From the NCBI GenBank assembly GCA_903821635.1, contig CAIJLV010000117.1, positions 1 to 34,134 of the forward strand: DNA of 34,134 bases. The letters are read 5' to 3'. Origin of the DNA: an uncultured Verrucomicrobiota bacterium. GTDB taxonomy: Bacteria; Verrucomicrobiota; Verrucomicrobiia; Limisphaerales; UBA9464. The position numbers and the translations under genes are program-made. How positions within the stretch are numbered: the stretch's first letter is position 1; every line of letters starts with the position of its first letter. Shown here in pieces: positions 17,594 to 25,253 of this stretch. Under the pieces are notes generated by a model, which had not been told where the DNA came from, ran no database searches, and saw nothing but the letters and a program-made list of their open reading frames with translations.

Positions 17594-18358
17594 TCAAGCC
17601 TTGTGCGCTTCGAACCACGCTTGGCTGGCCAGATGCGGACTCAGTGCTTCGATCGGCGAGGCCGAGATGCGGTCAATCGTGAAGCGGCGCGCAATCCGGT
17701 CGCGCAAGGTCATCCAGTTGAACCCCTTGTGGCAGTGAAAGGTCACGCCGTTGTCGCCCGGATGCAGGACGCGCGGAATGTGCTGATCCGCCCCCGCAAA
17801 CACGCTCTGGGCCAGTTCGCTCCACGTGTAGGGCAGGGTGCTGGCGTAATCGCCGATCTTTCGCCAGCCAGCCACGCGGCGGACCATCTGCTTGAACACG
17901 ACCGGCAGTCCGGTTTCCACCGGCACGCTGAGCAATAGACGTCCGCCCGGGCGCAGCAGGGTCACGAGCAGGTCGAGGTAACGGTCGGGTTCGGTCATGT
18001 GCTCGAAACATTCCATGCACACGATGGCGTCGAAACTGCCGCGCTGATCCGGCTGTTCCAAGTCGGCTTGGAGGGCGAATTTCAGTTCGGGCCGCCGGGC
18101 GAAACGTTCCCGGTTTCCGGCCACCACTTTAGCGTCCAGCTCCGCCCCGACGGCTTCGCGTGGGGCGTGGGGGGAGGCCAGTAACAGGGCGAGGTAGGTG
18201 CCGTCGCCGCAGCCGAAATCGAGCACCCTTTGACCCGCAAACGGGGCGGACTTGGCCACCGCCACTTCGAAGCGCCGCCGGTGGCTCCACCGGATCAACG
18301 CGCTCTTCGAAAACAACTGCTTCTTGGCGAAATGTCCCTGCTCTAGCTTTGGGTCCAT
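17594..18358 (-). CDS. SAM-dependent class I methyltransferase
   Basis: The ATG at 18358 is preferred to an in-frame TTG seven codons earlier and gives 254 residues. Motif I is VLDFGCGDGTYLALLL and the SAM-ribose acidic residue is in AVGAELDA. Post-motif sequences are FDAIVCMECFEHM and LLRPGGRLLLSVPVE. This is the Methyltransf_11/UbiE-like family often found in O-methylation of glycans, quinones or lipids. The C-terminal extension (VFHPGDNGVTFHCHKGFNW-like region) may bind substrate. It precedes the EamA transporter by 18 bases and follows the DUF3500 gene by 46 bases on the same strand, suggesting one three-gene transcript. Confidence 0.85.
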   Translation of the reverse strand: MDPKLEQGHFAKKQLFSKSALIRWSHRRRFEVAVAKSAPFAGQRVLDFGCGDGTYLALLLASPHAPREAVGAELDAKVVAGNRERFARRPELKFALQADLEQPDQRGSFDAIVCMECFEHMTEPDRYLDLLVTLLRPGGRLLLSVPVETGLPVVFKQMVRRVAGWRKIGDYASTLPYTWSELAQSVFAGADQHIPRVLHPGDNGVTFHCHKGFNWMTLRDRIARRFTIDRISASPIEALSPHLASQAWFEAHKA

Positions 18359-18404
18359 GGGCAGAGACTGTGCGGGCAAATCGCCCCACTGGCCAGCGCT
18401 GACC

Positions 18405-19412
18405 TTACTTCGTGTGCGCAGCTTTCAAATGATCGCCCAGCAGATCGCGAGCAAAGTCACCCTTCAACTCCCGCCACACGGCGTGGACGTGGTTCGCGTC
18501 GTTCTGCGTGTTGTCGTATTCCAGCAGGAACGTCGGCCCGTGCAGCCGGTAGTAGTGGCGATCGCCTTTTTCCGTGCCGCCTGCCCAAGCAAACACGATC
18601 TTTTTCCAGCCCGCGGCTTGGATTTCCTTGAGGTCGGCGGCGGCAAACTCTCCGCGCAACCGGGTGGCGTATTCGTTCAGCAATTGTTTGGCGACGGCGT
18701 TTTGGGCCGCGTTGAGCCGACTGAGCGGCAGGCCCTTGGGCTCACCGAGATCGGCCACCCGCGCGTTGCCGGTCAGCACGTCATCCGGCGCCTTGGTTTC
18801 GACGAGCGCGTCGCGCAGTTGGGCTTCCGTGAGCGATTTTACCAATTGGCGGCCCAGATCCTCCTCCGCTGCCAACACCCGTAACCCGGCGCGCGAACCC
18901 GTGCGCACTTCGGCCGGATTTGTCCCGAAAAAGCTGGGGCTGCCCGAAACCAGTTGGCCCTTCACTACGGTGAAATTGACCGATAGGTGGTGGCCCTCAA
19001 ACCGCCAACCCCACGTGCCCTGAACGTCGGGCGAGCCGAAAATGCTGACGTGATACAACTCCGGATCTCGCGGAAACCGGCGGTTCGGGCCCTCGGAGTC
19101 TTGGAGGATCTGCTCCAAGCTCATGATCGTCGTGGCTTTCAGGTAACCGCGATGGCTCAGGCCCGAGGCGAGTAAGGAAAACGCCAAGTGATGCTGCGCT
19201 GAAGTCAGCTCCTTGAGGGTGATGCCTTTTCGTTCGCGCGGGACAAAATGCCAGTTTTCCCGTTCGTCGGACGTAAAGGCAAACGCCGCCTTGCCGCGCT
19301 GCTCGTCGTTCAAGGCGGCGAGGAAATTTTGGGCCGCACCAGCCATTTCATCAATCGGACCGGCCACGAGCCGCAGGCAGGTTAGCACGCAGGCGAATAG
19401 GGAGAGCTTCAT
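18405..19412 (-). CDS. Exported DUF3500-family protein
   Basis: The ATG at 19412 is chosen because it opens a signal peptide (MKLSLFACVLTCLRLVAGP); it gives 335 residues. The sequence matches the DUF3500 pattern recalled from annotated proteins. It has an N-terminal ...FLAALNDEQRGKAAFAF...ERENWHFVPRERKGI region, a central HHLSVNFTVVKGQLVSGSPSFFGTNPAEVRTG, and EEDLGRQLVKSL. Near the C-terminus is HYYRLHGPTFLLEYDNTQNDANHVHAVWREL. Conserved His and Asp/Glu residues suggest a secreted enzyme or metal-binding protein, but no function is established for the family as far as I know. It is the first gene of the reverse-strand group with the methyltransferase and transporter. Confidence 0.82.
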   Translation of the reverse strand: MKLSLFACVLTCLRLVAGPIDEMAGAAQNFLAALNDEQRGKAAFAFTSDERENWHFVPRERKGITLKELTSAQHHLAFSLLASGLSHRGYLKATTIMSLEQILQDSEGPNRRFPRDPELYHVSIFGSPDVQGTWGWRFEGHHLSVNFTVVKGQLVSGSPSFFGTNPAEVRTGSRAGLRVLAAEEDLGRQLVKSLTEAQLRDALVETKAPDDVLTGNARVADLGEPKGLPLSRLNAAQNAVAKQLLNEYATRLRGEFAAADLKEIQAAGWKKIVFAWAGGTEKGDRHYYRLHGPTFLLEYDNTQNDANHVHAVWRELKGDFARDLLGDHLKAAHTK

Positions 19413-19700
19413 GCGCGACAGCAAACCGGGGAAACTGCCTGGCTGGCAAACGTGAATTCGGAAAAACGTCCTGCCCACCCGCGCTCGCTGGCGGTTGGGG
19501 GGAAGGGCAGGAAACCGCTCGGCGGGTTACGTCGCTGTCCTCGGCCGGCGCGCTCCACTTCCCCGATTGCGCTCGAAGTGAGCTTTCAATCGCGCTGCCA
19601 GCACCCACCGCCGGACTGCCTTAAGAGAGCAATCGCTCGGCTTAGTCTAGGAAGCGAAGCTCTATCGCATAACCCGTTTTCTTGCCGGCGAGGTGAGGAT
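19413..19700. other. Long intergenic region between divergent genes
   Basis: This 288-base stretch, the upstream part of a 418-base gap between the DUF3500 gene and the first PEP-CTERM gene, holds no convincing gene. The short frames in it lack homology and start signals. Promoters for both divergent genes must lie in the gap. I could not identify a clear -35/-10 pair. Confidence 0.5.
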
Positions 19701-19751
19701 GGTAACGCAAGTCAATGATCGCCCAAGAACCGTGCTGCAACCCGCCTTGCC
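19701..19751 (+). promoter_or_regulatory. Shared upstream block, copy 1 (before first PEP-CTERM gene)
   Basis: GGTAA at 19701-19705 is followed after exactly 12 bases by ATCGCCCAAGAA (19718-19729), then CTGCAACC and TTGCC (19747-19751). The same elements with the same spacing occur at 20688-20738 and 21667-21717. It ends 79 bases before the ATG at 19831. It is probably a promoter or activator site for coordinated expression; the factor that reads it is unknown. Confidence 0.65.
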
Positions 19752-19830
19752 GGAGCTTGGTTTGAGGCCTGAAATGAAAGCGTAGTTTCGAGTTGGTTTC
19801 CCAAACGCTCGAAACACAGCAAGGACCCAC

Positions 19831-20598
19831 ATGAAAACATCAAAACCAAACCAAACTAAACCATTCCCAATTTGCTGGGCGAGCTCGCTCGTGCTCGGCG
19901 TGGCGCTCGCTTCACAAATCCAAGTTGGAGCCGCGCCTCCTCCTGGAGCGATGACCATGACGCAGCTCCTCGTCCCTGGAGCCTATCTGGATGTGCCTAC
20001 GGTTCAAGGCGGTCTCTTTCGGTTTGAGAACTTCCATAACTTCACGCAGGCGGGGGATATTACCGTGCCGACGGATGAGATCTTTGTCTTTCCCATCATC
20101 GGCGGTCCAGGGATCGTGGAAACGGAATCTGGAATTCGGTTCGAGTCCGCGCTCTGGACGCTCATCGGTCCTGGCCTAACCTATGATATGGGCTTGGATT
20201 TCGATGCCTTCGTGCTAGATGGCCCAGCGTTTACCGACAACACCTTGGAAGTGACGGGCGGAATTGAAGGTGTCGGTTCTGGAATTCTCATTGCGGAAGG
20301 AGTAGTCGATGAGTCGAACGGCGACAGCCTTGCCTCCAAGTTGGCGTTCATCTTGGAGTCTGGCATCCAGTTGCAAGATCACCAATTGTTCCCGCACTCC
20401 GCGCTCGGATTGGAGATTTCCAAGGATCTAGCGCTCTTTACCGGACCCAACGGTGGGGTGGTATTTGCGTCCCACTTCGATCAGACGTTCTCTACTAATC
20501 CAGAGGTCCCGGAGCCCAGCACTTGGGCGGCGGGTTTGGCGATGTCGGTGATCGTCGGGGGCGGATTCTGGCGCCGCCGGAAGTTGGCTGCCCAATAA
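19831..20598 (+). CDS. PEP-CTERM sorting-domain protein, paralogue A
   Basis: This 255-residue exported protein starts MKTSKPNQTKP and has a hydrophobic signal segment (SSLVLGVALASQIQV). It ends with a PEP-CTERM signal: VPEPSTW, a hydrophobic helix (AAGLAMSVIVGGGFW), then RRRK. Such signals are recognised and cleaved by an exosortase; none is encoded in the window. The mature region (about 35-225) is clearly paralogous to the next gene: both share FHNFTQAGD/FHDFTQAGD, EIFVFPII-GPG, SDNTLEVTGGI-like, ILIAEGVIDE, LQDHQ...H-ALELEISKDLA-FTGP-GG. The domain is unknown to me. An AAGGA Shine-Dalgarno is five bases before the ATG. A strong terminator follows the gene. Confidence 0.88.
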   Translation: MKTSKPNQTKPFPICWASSLVLGVALASQIQVGAAPPPGAMTMTQLLVPGAYLDVPTVQGGLFRFENFHNFTQAGDITVPTDEIFVFPIIGGPGIVETESGIRFESALWTLIGPGLTYDMGLDFDAFVLDGPAFTDNTLEVTGGIEGVGSGILIAEGVVDESNGDSLASKLAFILESGIQLQDHQLFPHSALGLEISKDLALFTGPNGGVVFASHFDQTFSTNPEVPEPSTWAAGLAMSVIVGGGFWRRRKLAAQ

Positions 20599-20628
20599 AA
20601 GTGGTTCCGCCTGCACTTGCAGGTTGCG

Positions 20629-20660
20629 ACGCGTCGGCCTAGGTCGGCGCGTTTTTCTTT
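20629..20660 (+). terminator. Intrinsic terminator after PEP-CTERM paralogue A
   Basis: An 11-bp stem including two G-T wobbles joins 20629-20639 with 20642-20652 (the innermost pairs must open to form the loop). It is followed by TTTTTCTTT. It lies 30 bases after the stop codon, so the paralogues are separate transcription units. Confidence 0.8.
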
Positions 20661-20687
20661 GCCCAGGGCTGTTCCCGTCCGGGAGGT

Positions 20688-20738
20688 GGTAAGAATGGTG
20701 AATCATCGCCCAAGAATGGGGCTGCAACCTGGATTGCC
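20688..20738 (+). promoter_or_regulatory. Shared upstream block, copy 2 (before second PEP-CTERM gene)
   Basis: GGTAA (20688-20692), a 12-base gap, ATCGCCCAAGAA (20705-20716), CTGCAACC and TTGCC (20734-20738). It lies between the terminator of the previous gene and the ATG at 20819, ending 80 bases before it. A further TAGTTTCG at 20770-20777 has the same spacing as in copy 1 (19783-19790). The location just after a terminator supports a promoter role. Confidence 0.68.
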
Positions 20739-20818
20739 GGCAACGGTCCCAAGCCTTGAACTGTCAGGGTAGTTTCGTCGCGGTTTTCAGGATCCGGCGA
20801 GACACATCAAGGAGCCAA

Positions 20819-21574
20819 ATGAAGACCTCAAAAACATACCAAAACAAACCAAGCCATTCGAGTTGGGCGGGGAGCCTACTGCTCGGAGTCGTGTTGGCCT
20901 CACCGTTTTCCGTCAACGCGATCTACCCGTTGGGTCCGTCGGTAACGCTGCAATACCTCCTCGACGGGGGAACTATTGATAGCGGAGACAAGCACTTCTT
21001 TAACTTCCACGATTTCACGCAAGCCGGTGATCTTTTTGTGCCGGCGACCCAGATCTTTGTGTTTCCGATCATCAATGGTCCTGGGTTGAGTGAAGAAGAA
21101 TATGGGATCCGCTTCCAATCGTCCCGTTGGCTGCTCAACGGCGTCAATCAGACCTATGATCTCGCCCTAGATTTCAACGTCAGTATCACCGAGCCGGCGT
21201 TTAGGTTTTCGGATAATACGCTGGAGGTGACCGGGGGAATCGCCGGTGACGCCAGCATTCTGATTGCGGAAGGCGTGATTGATGAACTGACGGGTGATAG
21301 CCTCGCCAACAAGTTGGTGTTCATCTTGAACAGCGGGGTGAAACTACAAGATCATCAAGAATTCACGCACACTGCGCTGGAGTTGGAGATTTCCAAGGAT
21401 CTGGCCATGTTCACCGGTCCGCTGGGTGGCATCGCGTTTGTGTCTCACTTTGATCAAAGCTTCTCCCAGACGGTTTCCCCGGTTCCCGAGCCGGGCACAT
21501 GGGCGGCGGGGTTTGCGATGACGGCGCTCGTCGGCGGCCAGATCTGGCGGCGGCGGCAGCAGGGCGCGAAGTAA
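20819..21574 (+). CDS. PEP-CTERM sorting-domain protein, paralogue B
   Basis: The ATG at 20819 has GGAG four bases upstream and opens the same MKTSK start as its neighbour, giving 251 residues. A signal segment (SLLLGVVLASPFSV) is followed by a mature domain about half identical to paralogue A. The C-terminus is VPEPGTWAAGFAMTALVGGQIWRRRQQ, a good PEP-CTERM signal with PEP box, hydrophobic helix and Arg cluster. It is expected to be surface-associated or released into the matrix after exosortase processing. The pair looks like a tandem duplication including its upstream control region, but each copy keeps its own terminator. Function of the mature domain is unknown. Confidence 0.88.
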   Translation: MKTSKTYQNKPSHSSWAGSLLLGVVLASPFSVNAIYPLGPSVTLQYLLDGGTIDSGDKHFFNFHDFTQAGDLFVPATQIFVFPIINGPGLSEEEYGIRFQSSRWLLNGVNQTYDLALDFNVSITEPAFRFSDNTLEVTGGIAGDASILIAEGVIDELTGDSLANKLVFILNSGVKLQDHQEFTHTALELEISKDLAMFTGPLGGIAFVSHFDQSFSQTVSPVPEPGTWAAGFAMTALVGGQIWRRRQQGAK

Positions 21575-21607
21575 AGGACAGCCCTTAGACTACCCACCCA
21601 TTGAAGG

Positions 21608-21640
21608 CGCGTTGGCTTCGGCCAACGCGTTTTCATTTTT
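21608..21640 (+). terminator. Intrinsic terminator with UUCG loop after paralogue B
   Basis: A perfect 9-bp stem (CGCGTTGGC at 21608-21616 with GCCAACGCG at 21621-21629) closes a TTCG tetraloop, followed by TTTTCATTTTT. It lies 34 bases after the paralogue B stop codon. Confidence 0.92.
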
Positions 21641-21666
21641 ACGCGTCGGACTTGGAGTATCGGTGC

Positions 21667-21717
21667 GGTAAGGCCGGCGAAGTATCGCCCAAGAATCGTG
21701 AGAGAACCGGGCTTGAG
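21667..21717 (+). promoter_or_regulatory. Shared upstream block, copy 3 (before the third exported-protein gene)
   Basis: GGTAA (21667-21671), 12 bases, ATCGCCCAAGAA (21684-21695), then AGAGAACC and TTGAG (21713-21717). It ends 77 bases before the ATG at 21795 and begins 27 bases after a terminator. The 3' part is less well conserved than in copies 1 and 2. The gene it precedes is not a paralogue of the other two over its mature domain, so the block is not simply part of one duplicated gene. Confidence 0.65.
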
Positions 21718-21794
21718 TGAAGCCATGCCCGAGGCTGTTCTATCAGAGCACGGTTAGTTCTGTGCTACCCGAACGGAAGAACCCGCATTACTCT

Positions 21795-22562
21795 ATGAAA
21801 ACCTCCAAACGATACCCAGTCCACGCTCTACAGTTACTTCAGCCAAGCCGCCGACTTTGCGGCGGGTTTAACTCCAGGGGCGGCCCGAGTTCCCTCGCAG
21901 CGCTCATGGCTGGGTTGGCCCTTGGCACCACAGCCTTCGCCGCCGTCAATCCCGTCGCCAACCGGGCGCTGCTCTCGCCCAATGATGAGATCGATTGGGC
22001 CACGACGGGAGCCGCCTTTGACCTCTTGAGCAACCCCTTCAGTGGGACCTCCACGGGCGGCTTGGGTTATACCATCAGTAAAACGGCGCCCGGCGACTTC
22101 GAGCGAGTGGACGAGGGCGCGGGCCTCGGTTGGCTGGGCAACTTCGCCGTGGGCGACGCCTTGCTGTCCGGGTCGCTGACGCCAACCCCGTTTTCGATCA
22201 CCTTTGCGCTGCCGGTGACCGGCTTGGGCTTTCAAGTGCAGCCGGACGTGTATGTCAGCGGTTTCTCCGCCCAAGTGGACTTGTTCGACAATGGCAACGG
22301 GCTGCTGGGTTCGTTCTTCTTCGCGGGCGACAGCACCGCGGCGCAGGACAATTCCGCGTTGTTCATCGGGTTGTTGAGCGACTTTGCCGACATCGCTCGG
22401 ATGGAATTGGACGTCTTCCTGCCCAATGGCGACCGGGCGGACAATTTTGCCCTAAACGAAGTGTCGCTCAACGATGTGCCCGAAGCGGAAACCTCGGCCG
22501 CCGCCGTCTTCGTCGGTCTAGTGGGCGCCAGCGTGATCCGCCGCCGTCTGAACCGTGCCTAA
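21795..22562 (+). CDS. Exported PEP-CTERM-like protein with degenerate PEP box
   Basis: The ATG at 21795 begins MKTSK like the two preceding genes; the open frame upstream covers the regulatory block and is not used. The 255-residue product has an unusually long N-terminal region before its hydrophobic signal segment (LAALMAGLALGTTAFAA). The mature part (about 55-225) has a beta-rich pattern (FSITFALPVTGLGFQVQPDVYVSGFSAQVDLFDNGNGLLGSFFF) common in PEP-CTERM proteins that bind or coat polysaccharide. The C-terminus reads VPEAETSAAAVFVGLVGASVIRRRLNRA: PEA instead of PEP, then a hydrophobic stretch and an Arg cluster. It may be processed by an exosortase variant or be a poor substrate. It is followed after 65 bases by the large propeller gene. 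Confidence 0.8.
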   Translation: MKTSKRYPVHALQLLQPSRRLCGGFNSRGGPSSLAALMAGLALGTTAFAAVNPVANRALLSPNDEIDWATTGAAFDLLSNPFSGTSTGGLGYTISKTAPGDFERVDEGAGLGWLGNFAVGDALLSGSLTPTPFSITFALPVTGLGFQVQPDVYVSGFSAQVDLFDNGNGLLGSFFFAGDSTAAQDNSALFIGLLSDFADIARMELDVFLPNGDRADNFALNEVSLNDVPEAETSAAAVFVGLVGASVIRRRLNRA

Positions 22563-22627
22563 CCCAGCGCTGACCTGGCTGCGCCGCTCCCGGTCAGTCG
22601 AGTCGTCCACCCCAAACGATTACTTCT

Positions 22628-24658
22628 ATGAAAACGAATCTTCCCCTCCTGACAACCTTCCCCCGCTGGGCCGCGCTGGGCGCGCTTTTAGTCGCCACGC
22701 CGCTCTGGGCCAATTCAGTTGGCCTCGTATGCAGCAAAGTGTTCACCACAACGGCGGACTTCACTGCCGGCAACTTGGTGAACGTCAACACCTCGACTCC
22801 GAATGAACTGCAATTGAACCCGAGCGGTTCCTCCATTCCGCTCCCCTTTGTTTACATTGCGTGTTCCGGCCGCGGCACCTTGGTCCGGATTGACGTCGGC
22901 ACCGGGGCTGTGCTCGGCGAATATTTGACCGCGCCCGACGGTCGGGCCCGCAATCCGTCGCGCACCACGGTGGATAAATTCGGAAACTGCTGGGTCGGCA
23001 ACCGTGACGAATTCAGCTTCAGCGTGGACAGCGACAAAGGCTCCATCGCCCGGATCGGACTCGTGCTGGGCGGCACCCGCGGCCACAAGAACGGGGACGG
23101 CAGTTTCACTCCCGATCCCCTCGGCGAATACCTTCAGGGACCGTTTACCTATAACACCTGTGTGGACCGGGATGGCGACGGCTACATCCGCACCTCGCGC
23201 GGCTTGGGGCATGTGCTCGGTTGGGCCAATGGCGGCGGGGTGAATAACAACGGCGGGGTGAGCACGGCGGACGATGAATCCATCATTAACTACACCCGCG
23301 TGACCGGCACCGGCACCCGCACGATCGCGGTGGATGCCAACAACGACGTGTGGGTTGGTGGCACCGGCGATCTCGACCACGAAAAGATCAACGGCACGAC
23401 CGGCCAACCGGTCCCGGGCACGCAATTCAATCTGGGCGCGGGCGGCTACGGGGGCCTGATCGACGGCGCGGGTGTGTTGTGGTCGGCTCGCACCGGCTCC
23501 GGCCTGCTCCGGTTTGACCCCAATGTCGGCCCGGCTCCGGGCACCGGCACGCTCTTGGGGAATAATTGTGGCGACTACGGATTAGGTTTGGACCCTGTCA
23601 CCGGGGAAATCTGGCACACCTTCCTTTCCGGTGGATTGGTCGGCAAAATCGCCCCGAACGGCGCGTGTCTCGGCAGCTTCGGGCACGGCGAATACTACGC
23701 CCAAGGCGTCGCGGTGGATGGCACCGGCAACGTCTGGGTCGCCCATTCCTTATTCAGCTCCATCACCGTGGGCCATCTCCGCACCGACGGCACCTTTGTG
23801 GGTAACGTGAATCTAGGGGGCGACGGCAACGGCCCCACGGGGGTCTCCGTGGACGCCAACGGCAAGATTTGGGTCGCCTGCGTCAACAGTAGCACGGCTA
23901 AGCGCATCGATCCGGCGGCCGGACCGATCGGCGGCGGTGGCTTTCCGGTTGGGGCGGTGGACCTGACGGTGGATCTCAATGCCACCATGTGGAATGGTTG
24001 GGCGGCGTCACCCTACAATTATAGCGACATGACTGGCTTTGTGCTGCTCAGCGGCACGTCGTCCGGGTCTTGGTCAGCGGTCCACGACAGCGGCGTTGCC
24101 GGCACCAGTTGGGGCACGGCCAACTGGACGGCGACGGTCCCCGCCGGCACTTCGCTCGACGTCGAAGTGCGGACTGCGGAAACGCAACTCGGCTTGGCCG
24201 GGGCGAGCTATGTGCCCGTAGCGAATGGCGTGAGCCTGTGCGCGTCGCCGCTCACCGGCCGGTTCATTGAAGTCCGCGTCAAACTGGCCCGGGACGCCGG
24301 AGTCACCGCGACGCCGGTGCTGCAAGAGCTCAGCCTCAGTTGCTGTGACGGCGAAGCGCCGACGGTCGAGGCCGCCTGCACGCTGATTCCCTCTGGCCGT
24401 TCAGTCTTGGTGACAGCCAATGACAGCGGTGATCCTAACCCGAAAATCTACGTCCAAGATTCGGCCAGTGCCTTTGTGGCGGGACCCTTCGCCAGCGGCA
24501 GCCGGCTACACATCCGGACGGCTCCGACCCAGACTCCCAGCTCCAAACCGGCCCCGGCCCCGTATGCGGCGCGGATCACCCTAAAGGGCATTCCCAGCGT
24601 CTATGCGGTGGATGGAGCGGGTAACGTCTCCGCCCCCGTCGGCGTGGGTTGCCCGTGA
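22628..24658 (+). CDS. Large exported NHL/Vgb-type beta-propeller protein
   Basis: This 676-residue protein has a signal peptide ending near ATPLWANS. Residues about 70-460 contain six or more blades with the NHL/virginiamycin-B-lyase-like pattern VDxxGNxWVxx (TTVDKFGNCWVGN, IAVDANNDVWVGG, VAVDGTGNVWVAH, VSVDANGKIWVAC, LTVDLNATMWNGW). The rest forms beta-sandwich domains, the last ending DGAGNVSAPVG. Cysteine pairs (SLSCCDG) suggest disulfides. It lacks a PEP-CTERM signal although it lies 65 bases behind a PEP-CTERM-like gene and could share its promoter; no copy of the shared block precedes it. The role is probably in the cell envelope or matrix. It is not likely to be a true Vgb, since the catalytic His residues were not recognised. 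Confidence 0.8.
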   Translation: MKTNLPLLTTFPRWAALGALLVATPLWANSVGLVCSKVFTTTADFTAGNLVNVNTSTPNELQLNPSGSSIPLPFVYIACSGRGTLVRIDVGTGAVLGEYLTAPDGRARNPSRTTVDKFGNCWVGNRDEFSFSVDSDKGSIARIGLVLGGTRGHKNGDGSFTPDPLGEYLQGPFTYNTCVDRDGDGYIRTSRGLGHVLGWANGGGVNNNGGVSTADDESIINYTRVTGTGTRTIAVDANNDVWVGGTGDLDHEKINGTTGQPVPGTQFNLGAGGYGGLIDGAGVLWSARTGSGLLRFDPNVGPAPGTGTLLGNNCGDYGLGLDPVTGEIWHTFLSGGLVGKIAPNGACLGSFGHGEYYAQGVAVDGTGNVWVAHSLFSSITVGHLRTDGTFVGNVNLGGDGNGPTGVSVDANGKIWVACVNSSTAKRIDPAAGPIGGGGFPVGAVDLTVDLNATMWNGWAASPYNYSDMTGFVLLSGTSSGSWSAVHDSGVAGTSWGTANWTATVPAGTSLDVEVRTAETQLGLAGASYVPVANGVSLCASPLTGRFIEVRVKLARDAGVTATPVLQELSLSCCDGEAPTVEAACTLIPSGRSVLVTANDSGDPNPKIYVQDSASAFVAGPFASGSRLHIRTAPTQTPSSKPAPAPYAARITLKGIPSVYAVDGAGNVSAPVGVGCP

Positions 24659-24746
24659 GTGGCGGTGGCCACCGCCCGGTTACCCAGAGAAAACACCAGT
24701 CCGCGACCGTCTGCTGATTCCTCCCCAGCTTATTACCCGCCCGAAC

Positions 24747-25010
24747 ATGAACCTACCCACCCCCGAAAATGAACTGCCCTGGCTCACGCTGGGACTCATC
24801 CTGTTTGTCGGTGTCATCATGAATCGTTGGGGTTATGAGCGGGGACGGAGGCTCCAGATGGAGCAGGAATGGCACGCGAGCCATTGGGCGGGCACCCGCA
24901 ATCTGAAGGCTCCGGAACAACTCCGAGTGCCCCTGCCCGCGCGGTCGAAGGCCGCGCGGGCACCTCAGTGGCAGCGGGTCGTTAGCCGGTTGAATGGCTC
25001 CAAATTGTGA
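24747..25010 (+). CDS. Small single-pass membrane protein, hypothetical
   Basis: The ATG at 24747 opens an 87-residue protein; the longer reading from 24603 overlaps the propeller gene and has no protein-like start. A hydrophobic helix (PWLTLGLILFVGVIMNRW, about residues 11-28) is followed by a basic soluble tail rich in Arg and Lys. I recognise no family. It lies 88 bases after the propeller gene on the same strand. There is no Shine-Dalgarno, so the gene is plausible but not certain. Confidence 0.5.
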   Translation: MNLPTPENELPWLTLGLILFVGVIMNRWGYERGRRLQMEQEWHASHWAGTRNLKAPEQLRVPLPARSKAARAPQWQRVVSRLNGSKL

Positions 25011-25239
25011 GCCTCGGGGGGGCCTCCGCCCCAACTCCACGGGAGTCGGATTCCCAGGCTTGGCGGCGTCGGGGTAGTCAAATTGGCCTCCAGTGGCTAA
25101 GTTGGTCGGCACCGGGCGCGGCCCTCGGCATTCAGAGCCGGGCGAGCCTCGGTTTAAGACTATGTTTTACCGCTGCGTGAGGCGTTACCGTTCGTTTTGC
25201 CCGATTCCCCCCCTGCGTGGGTTGAATTGGGGGCCAGCC

Positions 25240-25248
25240 GGAGAGGGG
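25240..25248 (+). promoter_or_regulatory. Shine-Dalgarno-like site that sets the glycosyltransferase start
   Basis: GGAGAGGGG lies five bases before the GTG at 25254 and is one of the few good ribosome binding sites in the window. It supports this GTG over the in-frame TTG at 25197, which has none. Confidence 0.5.
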
Positions 25249-25253
25249 CGCTT

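Noticed and set aside
19733..19751. Sigma-54 promoter in the shared upstream block
   Set aside because: The spacing (GC-N10-GC) fits, but GG at -24 is absent in all copies and GC at -12 is lost in copy 3, so a sigma-54 call is not supported.
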